Under the pieces are notes generated by a model. That model was given only the letters and a program-made list of their open reading frames with translations, made no database searches and was not told the DNA's origin. A stretch of 64,000 bases of DNA from Oceanospirillum sp047518265. GTDB lineage: Bacteria; Pseudomonadota; Gammaproteobacteria; Pseudomonadales; Halomonadaceae. A program made the position numbers and the translations under genes. This document shows positions 42,237-52,700 of the stretch, piece after piece. The DNA lies in contig JAKZRG010000003.1 in NCBI GenBank assembly GCA_047518265.1, positions 256,516 through 320,515 of the forward strand, written 5' to 3'. How positions within the stretch are numbered: position 1 is the first letter of the stretch; the number at the start of each line of letters is the position of its first letter.

Positions 42237-44120
42237 ATGAGTGTTAAGGCAAAAGTTTTATTTTATCTCGGTAGTGTGATTATTTTTATGGTGGTGACTC
42301 TATCGGTCTTTTCTTACTTGGCTTTTAGTCACTCCTCTATTAACAACTACAAACATAACTTGAAAGTTGAGTCATTTCTGATATCCAATGCTTTAGAACA
42401 AAGAATGAGTAGGATATTTGATGTTCTTGAAGTTGTAGCACAAAAAATACCTGTCGAGAATGGCAGCGTTAATGAAAGTGAGTTAATTGATAACTTAGGA
42501 ACTATCGTAAAAAATATTGATGTAATCAACTCATACCTGGGCCTTGAAAATGGTAAAACATATTCCACTTCAAATAGAGGTATTGTACCCAATTTTAATG
42601 CAAAAGAATTAAAGCGAGAGTGGTATACAAGAGCTTTTAAGCGCGAGCATAAAATACTCACAAAACCTTACCTTAGTGCAGAAGGTCACGCCGTTATGGC
42701 TGCGGCTGTCCCCGTAATCAGATCCGGCAAGGTTGTCGCTGTTTTATGTGTGAATTTAGATATCCATAAGATTACTGAATATATTAATAGTCTTTCTGAT
42801 GAAAATAAGGTTTTTGTAAGCAATCAGGATAGTTATATTATTGCGGCAAAAGACCCCAGTTATCTAGGTGAAAATTTATTGGATATAAGGCCAAGCTATA
42901 GCCAATATAAATCAAAAGATGAAAGCCTGCACTCTTACAATTTTGAAGGCAATGAATATGTCGTTGCATCATCTAGAATGAAATCTTTAGGTTGGAATAT
43001 ATGGGCATGGGAGAACTGGGATAATGTCAATAAGGATTCATACAGTACACTATTAGAAAGTATACTCATATCTGGTTTTATGGTTGCTATTTCACTGTTT
43101 TTGATTTTTATCTTGATTGTTAAACTAGTTTATCGACCTATTGGCGGTGAGCCAGAAATCATTAATGCTATGCTGAAAAAAATATCATCGGGTGATTTGA
43201 ATGTTGACTCAGGTTGTAAGGGACATAATTCTGGTATTTATGCTTCCGCAATATCTATGGTCAATAGTTTGAAAAATGTAATTAAAAGTATAACGGGCAA
43301 TGCAGAGGATTTAGATTTATTCTCTTCCAGGGTATATGCTACAGCCAAAAAAGTAACTCAAAGTTCAAAGCTACAAATGGCAAAGCTTGAGCAAACATCA
43401 TCGGCCGTAAATCAAATGACAGCGACGTCTCAGGATATATTTTCCAGTACCAAAGAAGCGTCTCTAGCCGCAGACCAAGCGAAAGATAATGCTGATAAAG
43501 GTTTGAATACGGTCGATGAGATGAGTGTCAGTATCAATGCTTTGGTTAATGAAATACAGCACATCCAGATCGTTATTAAAGAAGTATCAAATGAAACCAA
43601 TAATATTGGTGGTATTTTAGAAGTAATACAAAGCATCGCAGAACAGACAAATCTTTTGGCTTTAAATGCAGCAATCGAAGCGGCAAGAGCAGGGGATCAA
43701 GGGCGAGGGTTTTCTGTTGTCGCCGATGAAGTAAGAAATCTTGCAAATAAAACCCAAAATAGCACCAATGAAATACGAGAAATGATTGTTAGATTACAAA
43801 CGAAATCTAATGATTCGGTTAAATTGATGGAAGATAATTCGGTAAATACAAAGCTGACATTAGATGCTACCGAAAAGGCCTGTTTGTCATTAAAAGAAAT
43901 ACAGAGATCTGTTTCAGTTATAAAAAATATGAATGATAATGTTTTGACTTTGGTTAATGAACAAAATGAGGTTGTATCTAATATCAATGGCGATATCGCA
44001 GAGGTTAATATGTTAGCAAAAAATACTTTTGACTCTGCTGATAGCAACCAAGAAACAGCTGTTAACTTGTCAGGTTTATCAAAATCCCTTGTAAACTCTG
44101 TTGGTATATTTAAAACATAA
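42237..44120 (+). CDS. Methyl-accepting chemotaxis protein with dCache sensor
   Basis: The 627-residue receptor has helix 1 (about 8-30), a dCache-like sensor (about 35-280), helix 2 (about 285-307, ILISGFMVAISLFLIFILIV), a HAMP-like region and a signalling domain with tip EQTNLLALNAAIEAARAG. KREWY at R127-W129, followed 16 residues later by Tyr, resembles the amino acid dCache motif, but the first Tyr is missing and the acidic residue is shifted by one. AGGTGG precedes the ATG at 42237; the frame opens at 42204. The preceding gene encodes a sensor-only relative. The DNA is AT-rich, unlike the neighbouring tat genes. Confidence 0.9.
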   Translation: MSVKAKVLFYLGSVIIFMVVTLSVFSYLAFSHSSINNYKHNLKVESFLISNALEQRMSRIFDVLEVVAQKIPVENGSVNESELIDNLGTIVKNIDVINSYLGLENGKTYSTSNRGIVPNFNAKELKREWYTRAFKREHKILTKPYLSAEGHAVMAAAVPVIRSGKVVAVLCVNLDIHKITEYINSLSDENKVFVSNQDSYIIAAKDPSYLGENLLDIRPSYSQYKSKDESLHSYNFEGNEYVVASSRMKSLGWNIWAWENWDNVNKDSYSTLLESILISGFMVAISLFLIFILIVKLVYRPIGGEPEIINAMLKKISSGDLNVDSGCKGHNSGIYASAISMVNSLKNVIKSITGNAEDLDLFSSRVYATAKKVTQSSKLQMAKLEQTSSAVNQMTATSQDIFSSTKEASLAADQAKDNADKGLNTVDEMSVSINALVNEIQHIQIVIKEVSNETNNIGGILEVIQSIAEQTNLLALNAAIEAARAGDQGRGFSVVADEVRNLANKTQNSTNEIREMIVRLQTKSNDSVKLMEDNSVNTKLTLDATEKACLSLKEIQRSVSVIKNMNDNVLTLVNEQNEVVSNINGDIAEVNMLAKNTFDSADSNQETAVNLSGLSKSLVNSVGIFKT

Positions 44121-44246
44121 CAATGATAATTTTATTTTTCTTTGTTATGCATTGAAAAACATCCCATATAACGTTGATTGTTGTATCCAATGACTAGAGG
44201 TAGTCTTTACACAACAATTTACCATGCAAAAGTATAGGAGGATTTT

Positions 44247-44483
44247 ATGTTAGGTGGTATTAGTGTTTGGCAGTTATTAATTGTTCTTGGCATCATTATT
44301 TTGATTTTTGGAACTAAAAAACTGCGTAACTTAGGTGGTGATCTGGGGAGTGCGGTTAAAGGCTTTAAAGAGTCAGTCAACTATACAGACGGTGATAATC
44401 AAGAAAAAGAATCGCCTATTGAAAAGAAAGAGCCAGGTCATATTATCGGAAATACCGCTGAAAAGACTGAGCAAAAAAGATAA
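44247..44483 (+). CDS. tatA: Sec-independent translocase subunit TatA
   Basis: This 78-residue protein has a short N-terminal membrane helix (WQLLIVLGIIILIFGTKKLR), the FG hinge, an amphipathic helix LGSAVKGFKESV and a charged tail. It forms the Tat pore with TatB and TatC for folded proteins. AGGAGG precedes the ATG, and tatB follows after 20 bp. The Tat-signal TRAP binding protein at 24938 is one likely substrate. Confidence 0.95.
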   Translation: MLGGISVWQLLIVLGIIILIFGTKKLRNLGGDLGSAVKGFKESVNYTDGDNQEKESPIEKKEPGHIIGNTAEKTEQKR

Positions 44484-44503
44484 ATATTTTGTGAGCCTAG
44501 ACG

Positions 44504-44899
44504 ATGTTTGATATTGGCTTTTTGGAATTAATTGTCATCGGTGTTTTGGCGCTTCTGGTTTTAGGGCCTGAGCGCCTACCAACGGCTGCTCGTACGACAG
44601 GGGTTTGGATCGGTCGTATTAAGCAAAGCTTTTCTGCTATTCAACAGGAGGTGAATCAACAGTTGAATATGGAAGATCTGCAACGTCAATTGGAAGAAAA
44701 TCGACGTAAATTAGAGGATACACTACAGCAACAAGAGCAATCGATTCTGGAGCCTAAGCCTGATGATGCATTCACGGCAAGTAATTTGTCAGAGAATACC
44801 TCTACCGTTAATACCGAAGCTGATCATGTTTCGATCAAAACGGCTGGGAGTGAAATGACATCAACAGATGTCGGAACTACGTCAGGCACTATTAAATAA
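44504..44899 (+). CDS. tatB: Sec-independent translocase subunit TatB
   Basis: The 131-residue protein starts with the TatB hallmark MFDIGFLELIVIGVLALLVL, followed by GPERLP and an amphipathic helix. A long, Gln/Glu-rich polar tail follows. It binds twin-arginine signals with TatC. It lies between tatA and tatC on one transcript. Confidence 0.95.
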   Translation: MFDIGFLELIVIGVLALLVLGPERLPTAARTTGVWIGRIKQSFSAIQQEVNQQLNMEDLQRQLEENRRKLEDTLQQQEQSILEPKPDDAFTASNLSENTSTVNTEADHVSIKTAGSEMTSTDVGTTSGTIK

Positions 44900-44941
44900 A
44901 GAGCTTTTGGTTAGGTCAGAACAAGAATATATAGGTTAAGT

Positions 44942-45703
44942 ATGAATCAAACCGAACAGCCTTACTTATCGTCAGCAGAGCAAAAAGAAAGCAAACATAG
45001 CCACTTGATAGAGCACCTTATTGAATTACGAGGACGCCTATTACGCTCTGTTTTAGTTGTGCTGGCAATTTTCCTGGGCTTATACTATTTTTCTAACGAT
45101 CTTTACATGATTGTCTCTGAGCCTCTTAGAGCGTTGCTGCCTGAAGGGACTCAGATGATTGCAACGGAAGTGGCTTCCCCCTTTTTGGCTCCATTTAAAT
45201 TAACCTTAGTTTTGTCTGTTTTTGCAGCAATTCCTTATGTGTTATATCAAGTTTGGAGCTTTATTGCTCCAGGTTTGTATCAGCATGAGAAGAAGATTGC
45301 TTTACCACTATTAGCTTCAAGTGTTGTGTTGTTTTATGCCGGGGCAGTATTTGCTTATTATGTGGTTTTTCCATTGATCTTTGCTTTTTTCACCTCAGCA
45401 GTACCGGGTGATGTGGCAGTGATGACGGATATTAATTCCTATCTGAATTTTGTGCTTAAGCTATTTTTTGCTTTTGGTGTGGCTTTTGAAATCCCGGTAG
45501 CGACCTTTATTCTGATCTGGACTGGCCTTGCTACGGTTGAGACATTGTCCGAAAAACGCCCTTATGTTGTGATCTGCTGTTTTATAGTCGGTATGTTATT
45601 AACACCTCCAGACATAATATCACAGACACTTTTGGCCGTTCCTATGTGGCTTTTATATGAATTAGGTATTTTTATGGGACGATTTATTAATCATTCGCCA
45701 TAA
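44942..45703 (+). CDS. tatC: Sec-independent translocase subunit TatC
   Basis: The 253-residue protein has six membrane helices and the family motifs HLIELRGRLLRS at the start and FAFGVAFEIPVATFIL in the second half. It recognises the twin-arginine signal. It ends the tatABC operon and converges on the HD-GYP regulator gene, 22 bp away. The usual neighbours (ubi genes, tatD) are absent. Confidence 0.96.
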   Translation: MNQTEQPYLSSAEQKESKHSHLIEHLIELRGRLLRSVLVVLAIFLGLYYFSNDLYMIVSEPLRALLPEGTQMIATEVASPFLAPFKLTLVLSVFAAIPYVLYQVWSFIAPGLYQHEKKIALPLLASSVVLFYAGAVFAYYVVFPLIFAFFTSAVPGDVAVMTDINSYLNFVLKLFFAFGVAFEIPVATFILIWTGLATVETLSEKRPYVVICCFIVGMLLTPPDIISQTLLAVPMWLLYELGIFMGRFINHSP

Positions 45704-45725
45704 TGGAACTTAGTCCTATATGGGG

Positions 45726-46733
45726 CTAATCAGGATGATGTTTGTCTGTTCTTTCATAGGCGTAAAGTTGCCATCTGTATTTGATTTCAATAATTTCAGG
45801 CAATATCTGCTCAAATGAATCGACTAGTCTGGGATCAAAATGGTTGCCTGCCCCTCGTTTTATTTCCTGTATGGCATCAACCGTTTTCCAAGCGTCTTTA
45901 TAGGGGCGCTTCATGGTTAGGGCATCAAATACATCGGCAATGGCTACAATTCGAGCAGATTCAGGAATATCTGTCCCAGATAGACTGTGAGGGTAACCAG
46001 AACCATCCCACTTTTCATGATGATATCGGGCGATTTCTGCTGCCAATCTGAATATCTCGGTTTTACCAACACTTAAAATTCCATAGCCAATTTCAGAATG
46101 CTGCTGCATGATGGTCCATTCATCCGGCGTTAGTTTTCTGGGCGCTTTAAGAATGGAGTCTGGTGTACCTATCTTACCCGTATCATGCATAGGGGCTGCG
46201 AGTTCAAGCCATTCTGCTTGTTCTTCTGGCCAACCTGTTGCTTCAGCTAATGCTCTGGCATAAGCCGCCATTCGCCAAATATGGTCTCCAGTGTCAGTAT
46301 CATTGTAATGGCCTGCTTCACCTAGCATATAGATTGCAGCCTTTTGGCTTTGCTCTAGCTCTTGAGCTCTAACCATAGAGAGGTGAGTTTTAATTCGACG
46401 CTGTACGATAGGCGCTGACACAGGCTTCTGAATATAATCGACGGCCCCTACATCGAACCCCTTGGCTTCATCATCCACATCACTCATGGCAGAAACAAAA
46501 ATAACGGGGATATGTTGTGTTTTGGGGTCTTGTTTTAGCTGTTCGCAAACCTCGTAGCCGTTGATATCTGGCATCATGATATCCAGAAGAATAAGATCCG
46601 GTTGATGAGTCGGTGCTACTTCCAAACACTTATTACCATTGTTAGCAAAAATCAATTGATAGTGATCTTTTAGGATTTGCCGAAGTACCTGAAGGTTGTT
46701 GGGTTCATCATCTACAATTAGGATCTTTTTCAT
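45726..46733 (-). CDS. HD-GYP response regulator (probable c-di-GMP phosphodiesterase)
   Basis: The 335-residue protein has a receiver domain with phospho-acceptor Asp in LILLDIMMPDINGYE (near residue 52), then an HD-GYP domain with APMHDTGKIG and HHEKWDGSGYP, so the metal ligands and the GYP motif are intact. It should cleave c-di-GMP when phosphorylated, which usually favours motility over biofilm. It is the last of three minus-strand signalling genes, 9 bp after the hybrid kinase upstream, so the kinases probably control it. Confidence 0.93.
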   Translation of the reverse strand: MKKILIVDDEPNNLQVLRQILKDHYQLIFANNGNKCLEVAPTHQPDLILLDIMMPDINGYEVCEQLKQDPKTQHIPVIFVSAMSDVDDEAKGFDVGAVDYIQKPVSAPIVQRRIKTHLSMVRAQELEQSQKAAIYMLGEAGHYNDTDTGDHIWRMAAYARALAEATGWPEEQAEWLELAAPMHDTGKIGTPDSILKAPRKLTPDEWTIMQQHSEIGYGILSVGKTEIFRLAAEIARYHHEKWDGSGYPHSLSGTDIPESARIVAIADVFDALTMKRPYKDAWKTVDAIQEIKRGAGNHFDPRLVDSFEQILPEIIEIKYRWQLYAYERTDKHHPD

Positions 46734-46742
46734 AATGGCGTC

Positions 46743-49682
46743 CTAGTCAATATTTAATTCAAGTGCTTCGGCAAGCTTTTGGATATTGATCTGGGCTTGA
46801 TCAAAATCGAAGCTGTCTATGGCTTGCTGAATAGAGTGTAATTCGTTACTCGAAAGCTGCTTTTCTATTTCGCTAATAATAGGCGTAGCATGGTCAGGGT
46901 TTAGCTCAAGTAAGGCACCTGAGAGCTGTTTTAATAACTTTGAAACTGAGTCTGAATCGTAAAGATCCGTTGATGTTTGTGATGCACTCTCGGGGAGTTT
47001 TAATTTCCGGATGGCAACAACGGCCCGTTGTAGTTCTCTGTGTAGATTGTCTAAACGTGATACAGCATGATCGAGGTGATTGGCTTTAAGTGCCGCATCG
47101 ATCTCTATCGTTAGCTCTGTGATCTCTTTAAACTGTAAATTCCCTGCAAGGCCTTTAAGCGTATGAGCAATAACTCTGGCTGTCTGGCCATTATCCGAGG
47201 GCTCTTGTAATGCGTTTTTAATATCGACGGCGTCTTGTTCATGTTCATCGGCAAATTTTTGCAAGGCTTGAACATAAATTAAAGCATCCTGCCAGACAGA
47301 GATGGCCTCGTCGGCATTAATACAGTGTTTGATAGGGCTAAAATCAACACAGGTATTATTAGATAGCTCGATATTGTGTAAAGTAGCTTGCTGACCTAAA
47401 TCTTGAGGGACGAGTTCTTCCATATCCTGTAAAAGCTTTTTAAAGTCTATCGGCTTAGCTTCTACTCGATTCATACCTGCATCTCGACAGTGTTGATGGT
47501 CTTCGCGCATGACACTGGCTGTTAATGCCATGATAATAATGGGTTTATTTTTATCCTTATCCGTGTGCCGAATCTGTTGAGCGGCTTCTAAGCCATCCAT
47601 ATTAGGCATCATGATATCCATTAAAATAAGATCAAAGTCATTTTCTTTATATGCCGTTACCGCCTCCTCGCCATCTCTTACCCAGGTGATTTTATGACCA
47701 AGGTGTTCCAGGCGCAGAGTGACCAACTGAGCATTGGTTTCAATATCTTCGGCCAACAATATATTGAAGGTTCGCGGAGATACGTATTCATCGTGGCTTA
47801 TATTACTATCATCATATAAACAGTCTACACCCTCCGGAACTTTTGACATTTTATAGGTGAAGAAAAACTCTGAACCGATTCCCGGCTGGCTTTTAACTGT
47901 AATTTCTCCATGCATCAATTCGACAATTTGCTTACAGATAGAGGTTCCAAGCCCTGTACCGCCAAAGCGTCGTGTTGTACTTGTATCCGCCTGAGTAAAG
48001 GGCTCAAAAATCTGTTTACACTGCTGCTCACTCATCCCTATACCGGAGTCCAATACACGAAATAACAGAGTGTCTTTTTCTGACCGATCCGGTTCAACCT
48101 GAACTTTTACGAAGCCTTTCTCAGTAAACTTTATGGCATTGCTAACAAGATTTAGAATAACCTGACGCAAGCGAGTAGGGTCCCCCATATAGCGATCTTC
48201 TAAAGAGTTATCGATAATTAATGACAGTTTCAGACCTTTTTCTTCAGCTTGGAATTCAATTGTTTTTAGGGCTTCAGCTAAAGCATTGGGCAAATGAAAG
48301 GCTATCTCTTCCAGTGAAAATTTACCGCTTTCCAGCTTAGAGACATCCAGAATATCATTGATAATGCTGAGTAATGATTTTGCAGATTGTAGGATGGTGT
48401 TCACTTGCTGTCTGGTTTTTTTCTGAACACTGGTATCCATTAAGAGTACTTCAGAAAAGCCGATAATGGCGTTCATCGGGGTGCGTATTTCATGGCTCAT
48501 ATTCGCAATAAAGGCTGATTTTGTTTTAGCCCCGGCTTCGGCAGCATCTTTTGCTATTTCTAACTCCTCGGTTCGTTTTTTTACGGTCGTTTCCAGATTG
48601 CTTTTATATTCCTGTAAGGCCCATTCGTTCTTTTTACGTTCAGTAATATCCGTAATAATGCCAACCATGAGATGTCTATTTTGGATTTCCATATCCCCTA
48701 TTGCGAGGTGAATAGGGAATACCTCACCTGACTTTTTACAGGCGGTCATCTCTTTCCCATGTTTGGCTTTACGGCTATCTTCTATCTCTTGGCTATCGTT
48801 GCTGTGATTATTAGGATGTAGGGCATCAGTATCGCTATCGGGTATCAATTGCTTGATATTTTTTTGATAAATTTCTTTTGCTTGGTAGTCGAAGAGCTTC
48901 TCAGCGGCTTGGTTAAAATGAGATATCTTTCCCTCTGCATCCGTAATAAAAATGCCACTGGGGGAGGTCTCAAACATGGCGTTATTGATCGCGCTCTCTT
49001 TTTCAAGGATGGTGTAGGTTTGGCTTAGATTCTCTGCCATATGATTAAAGCTAATAGATACTTGAGTTAATTCATCGGTACCCGAAACGGGGATACGATA
49101 TTCTCTCTCTCCTTTTGCCAGAGCTTTAGCGCCATCCACAAGAGCATTGAGTTGCAACGTGAGATAGCGACTCAGAAATAAGGTAAATATAGTGCTTATC
49201 AGAATGGAAATTAAGGAAACTATGATTAGTAACCGACGCGTTTGTTGATCGGCGTGTTGAGCAAACTGTGTATCTAGCCCTATCTCCACTCGACCAAAAC
49301 TCATATTGTTTTCTTTTATTTCAGAAGCACTGTCAAAGATACTATCGCTGGAGTGGAAAATATCCTGATCAGCTTGTATGGAGTTAACAGGAGCTTGTCC
49401 AGCAGTTACAAGAATATTACCCGCATGATCAACGATTCGAATATAGGCCATGCCGGGCTGCTGCATGATATCTTCGGCATATGATGCTAACGTCGCGAGA
49501 TCATAAGACAGCACACTGTCCTTAGCCAGGGAGGCCAGTAGTTGCGTCGTCGATTGGGCTCGCGTAATGAGCCCTTCCTTAGTGGCGTCATGCAAGATAT
49601 TGATACAAATATAAAATAGAGTACTTAAGATAAGACTCTGTATTAAAAACAGGCCTGCAATTACCTTCAGTCTGAAGGACAT
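46743..49682 (-). CDS. Membrane hybrid histidine kinase with HAMP, PAS, receiver and HPt domains
   Basis: This 979-residue protein runs: helix 1 (about 8-28), periplasmic sensor (about 30-150), helix 2 (about 150-172), HAMP, PAS (about 235-355), kinase with phospho-His near 397 in MSHEIRTPMNAIIGFSE, ATPase domain with GGTGLGTSI, receiver with Asp near 689 (LILMDIMMPNMDG), and a C-terminal HPt domain with AHTLKGLAGN (near 842). This is a complete phosphorelay in one chain. The HPt could pass phosphate to the HD-GYP regulator encoded 9 bp downstream. Ligand unknown. Confidence 0.93.
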   Translation of the reverse strand: MSFRLKVIAGLFLIQSLILSTLFYICINILHDATKEGLITRAQSTTQLLASLAKDSVLSYDLATLASYAEDIMQQPGMAYIRIVDHAGNILVTAGQAPVNSIQADQDIFHSSDSIFDSASEIKENNMSFGRVEIGLDTQFAQHADQQTRRLLIIVSLISILISTIFTLFLSRYLTLQLNALVDGAKALAKGEREYRIPVSGTDELTQVSISFNHMAENLSQTYTILEKESAINNAMFETSPSGIFITDAEGKISHFNQAAEKLFDYQAKEIYQKNIKQLIPDSDTDALHPNNHSNDSQEIEDSRKAKHGKEMTACKKSGEVFPIHLAIGDMEIQNRHLMVGIITDITERKKNEWALQEYKSNLETTVKKRTEELEIAKDAAEAGAKTKSAFIANMSHEIRTPMNAIIGFSEVLLMDTSVQKKTRQQVNTILQSAKSLLSIINDILDVSKLESGKFSLEEIAFHLPNALAEALKTIEFQAEEKGLKLSLIIDNSLEDRYMGDPTRLRQVILNLVSNAIKFTEKGFVKVQVEPDRSEKDTLLFRVLDSGIGMSEQQCKQIFEPFTQADTSTTRRFGGTGLGTSICKQIVELMHGEITVKSQPGIGSEFFFTYKMSKVPEGVDCLYDDSNISHDEYVSPRTFNILLAEDIETNAQLVTLRLEHLGHKITWVRDGEEAVTAYKENDFDLILMDIMMPNMDGLEAAQQIRHTDKDKNKPIIIMALTASVMREDHQHCRDAGMNRVEAKPIDFKKLLQDMEELVPQDLGQQATLHNIELSNNTCVDFSPIKHCINADEAISVWQDALIYVQALQKFADEHEQDAVDIKNALQEPSDNGQTARVIAHTLKGLAGNLQFKEITELTIEIDAALKANHLDHAVSRLDNLHRELQRAVVAIRKLKLPESASQTSTDLYDSDSVSKLLKQLSGALLELNPDHATPIISEIEKQLSSNELHSIQQAIDSFDFDQAQINIQKLAEALELNID

Positions 49683-49796
49683 ACCGCATCCTCCTTATTG
49701 TGGAGATAAAGGTTTAAGATAGACTCAAACAAAATCATTTCGAGCATTATCCATCTCCCATAAAATCGCTATTCGATGGCCATTTAGCTCAGAAGC

Positions 49797-52700
49797 TTAT
49801 CCGTCGGATGACTCTAAACTCACGATAAGGGCTTCTATTTCTATTTTTAGACGATCAAAATCAAAACTTTCAATACATTCCACAAAAGATTGAAAAGTTT
49901 CTGTATGACAAGATGTTTCTATTTGCATCAGAAGAGGCATAACCGTATCGGGATTAAGTGCATCTGCTCCAATATAAATATTGTTCAGCAATGGTATTAA
50001 CTCTTCTTTTGAGAATATTTTTAGTTGATCCGTGTCTTTTTTATCCTCTGGAATTTGTAATAGGTTCATACTGATTTGTAGTTGTTGCATTGATTTTTGC
50101 AGAAGTAAGCAGAGATCTATTATTTGTGAGATCTGGTTTTCCTTTATGTTTTGCTCGATTTTAAAACAGATGTCGGGCACTGCTTTCAGGTAGAGATTGC
50201 CCGCCACTCCTTTCAAGCCATGGGCAATTTTTTGTATCTCAGAAATATCCGGTGGTGTTAGCCGTAATGCTTCTATCATCCTTTCACTATCCTGCATTCG
50301 ATCATTAAGAAGTGATTGGATAGCTTTGATATAGATGAGAGTATCCCCCCAAGCGGCCAAGCCTTTTTTATAATCCACTTGCCCAGCGATAGCAGAGAGA
50401 TCGATAGAAGACTGTTGCAATCTACTTTTTATTACTGTTGGAGAGTCTTCGTTGAGTGTGTTTTTTTCTATACTAGAGCGAGGTTCCCCCCAGCCTTGTG
50501 GTACAAGGCTTTCCATTGTCTGGAACATCTCATTAAAATCGATAGGCTTACCTATGATGGCATCCAGACCCGCATCAAAACAATCTTGCTGATCTTCTTT
50601 TAATACACTGGCAGTAAGCGCGACAATAGGGATTGGCTGTAAGCTGGATTTTGATTGTTGCCGGATAAGCCGAGAGGCTGTTAAGCCATCCATCTCGGGC
50701 ATCTGAATATCCATCAGAATCAGATCGTATTTTGTTTCTAGGGCTGCTGCTAAAGCTTGCTGACCATTTTCAACCCAGGTGACCTTATGGCCCTGTTGCT
50801 CCAGACGGAGTGTGGCAAGTTCTGCATTAGTGGCAAGGTCTTCAGCCAGTAAAATATCGAATGCTCGTGGCGAATTGTAATTTTTGGATTGACTGCTTTC
50901 TTCTCCAAATAGAGCATCAAGGTGATCCGGGGCTTGGGGGAGAGAAACAATAAAGTGGAAATGGCTACCTTGATTGGGTTCACTTTCAATCCAGATTTTA
51001 CCCTGCATTAGCTCAACAATCTGTTTACTGATAGTTGTACCTAAGCCTGTTCCTCCAAAGCGCCTGTTAGTGCTGGCATCCGCTTGAGAAAATGCTTCAA
51101 AGACATGCTTTATTTGGCTTGGGCTCATACCTATGCCGGTATCAGAGATACAAAAGTGGATAAAATTGGATATCTCAGCCGGTTTTATGGTTAGGGTGAC
51201 ATTGCCTTGTTGCGTAAACTTAATCGCATTGCCAATAAGGTTGAGTATGACTTGCCTTAATCTTGAAGGGTCTCCGATAACCTTTTGAGGCAATAATGGA
51301 TCGACAATAAACTCTAAGGCCAAATTTTTTTCAGTCGCTTTAAATCTGAGGGTTTGCAAGGCATCCTGAGTGGCATTCTGTAGGTGATAGCACACCTGTT
51401 CTAATTTAATTTGGCCTGATTCGATTTTAGAAAAATCAAGAATATCATTAATAATCCCGAGCAGATTATTGCCGGAGTTGATGATGGTATTAATATGACG
51501 GCGACTGCTGGATGTAAGGCTGCTATCTTCTTTTATCACCTCCGAATAGCCAATAATCGCATTCATAGGCGTACGTATCTCATGACTCATATTCGCAAGA
51601 AAATTTGCTTTGATACGGGCTGCATCTTCCGCTTTTTCCTTCGCGTTGATGAGTTCTTTTTCGGCTTTTTTCTGATCTGAAATATCAGTCACAAAAGCAA
51701 CAAATAGGTGCTGATCATGTCCCTGATCGCTATAACCTATGGATAGATGAGCCGGGAAATTACTGCCATCTTTATGTCTGGCTTCAACTTCCCTTCCTAT
51801 CCCTACTATTCTTGGCTGTTTGGTGTCTAAATAACGTTGAATAAAACTATTATGGGTATGTTCATCTATTTCAGGTACGAGTACAGCCACATTACAACCA
51901 ATAAGCTCACTGGCTTGCCAGCCAAACAGCTTTTCTGCTGCAGGATTGAAAAGCTGAATGTCTCCCTTTTCGTTAATCGTAATCACGCCATTAACGGTGG
52001 TTTGTACAATGGCATTAACTTCACTTGTGGCCATAGAAACCATCTCTTGCAAGTGCTCTCTATGTCGATCTAGCTCAGCTTCTACCAGTTTTCGTTCGCT
52101 AATATCACTGATTACCGCAGTGTAAAAATTTTTGTTTTCTAAAGAGAAACATCGAACAGAAAGTTCTATAGGAAAGGTAAAACCTTTTTTATGATAACCA
52201 AGAGTTTCGATATTTTTATCTTGTTGGAAATGACTAGGAAGTTGCTGTTTCGCTTTGCTTTTATCCGTAATCTCTTCTGATCGATCAGAAACGTCTGAAC
52301 CATCAGAGGTTTCTGGGACTAACAGGCTAATATGTTGTCCTTCAACCTCTCCAATGAAATAACCAAAAATCTTTTCCCCTGCAATATTCATGTTAACGAC
52401 ATTGCCATGTTCATCCAGAGTCAAAATACCATCTTTCACAGAGTCAATAATGGCGGCACTGCGTGCCATGCTATCCCACGCTCTTTTCTCTGTTTGATAT
52501 CGAAGAGAGATATTGGTTAGAACATACGAATAAATAAGGCTATCTTGGTGTATCGATTGGGTGACAGAAACCTGAAAAATAATGTCATCTTGTTTTTCTT
52601 GAACAATAGAAATCTGCTGTACGTCAGGGTTTGTTAACTGAGGAATAAACTCATCGAGTGTATAGGAGATTAACTCTGTTTTAGGCAAGCCAAACACTTC

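Noticed and set aside
49720..49790. Possible fourth copy of the dispersed 90-bp repeat (CAAACAAAATCATTTCGA)
   Set aside because: Only the first 18 bases resemble the family; the core hairpin and the other end are missing.
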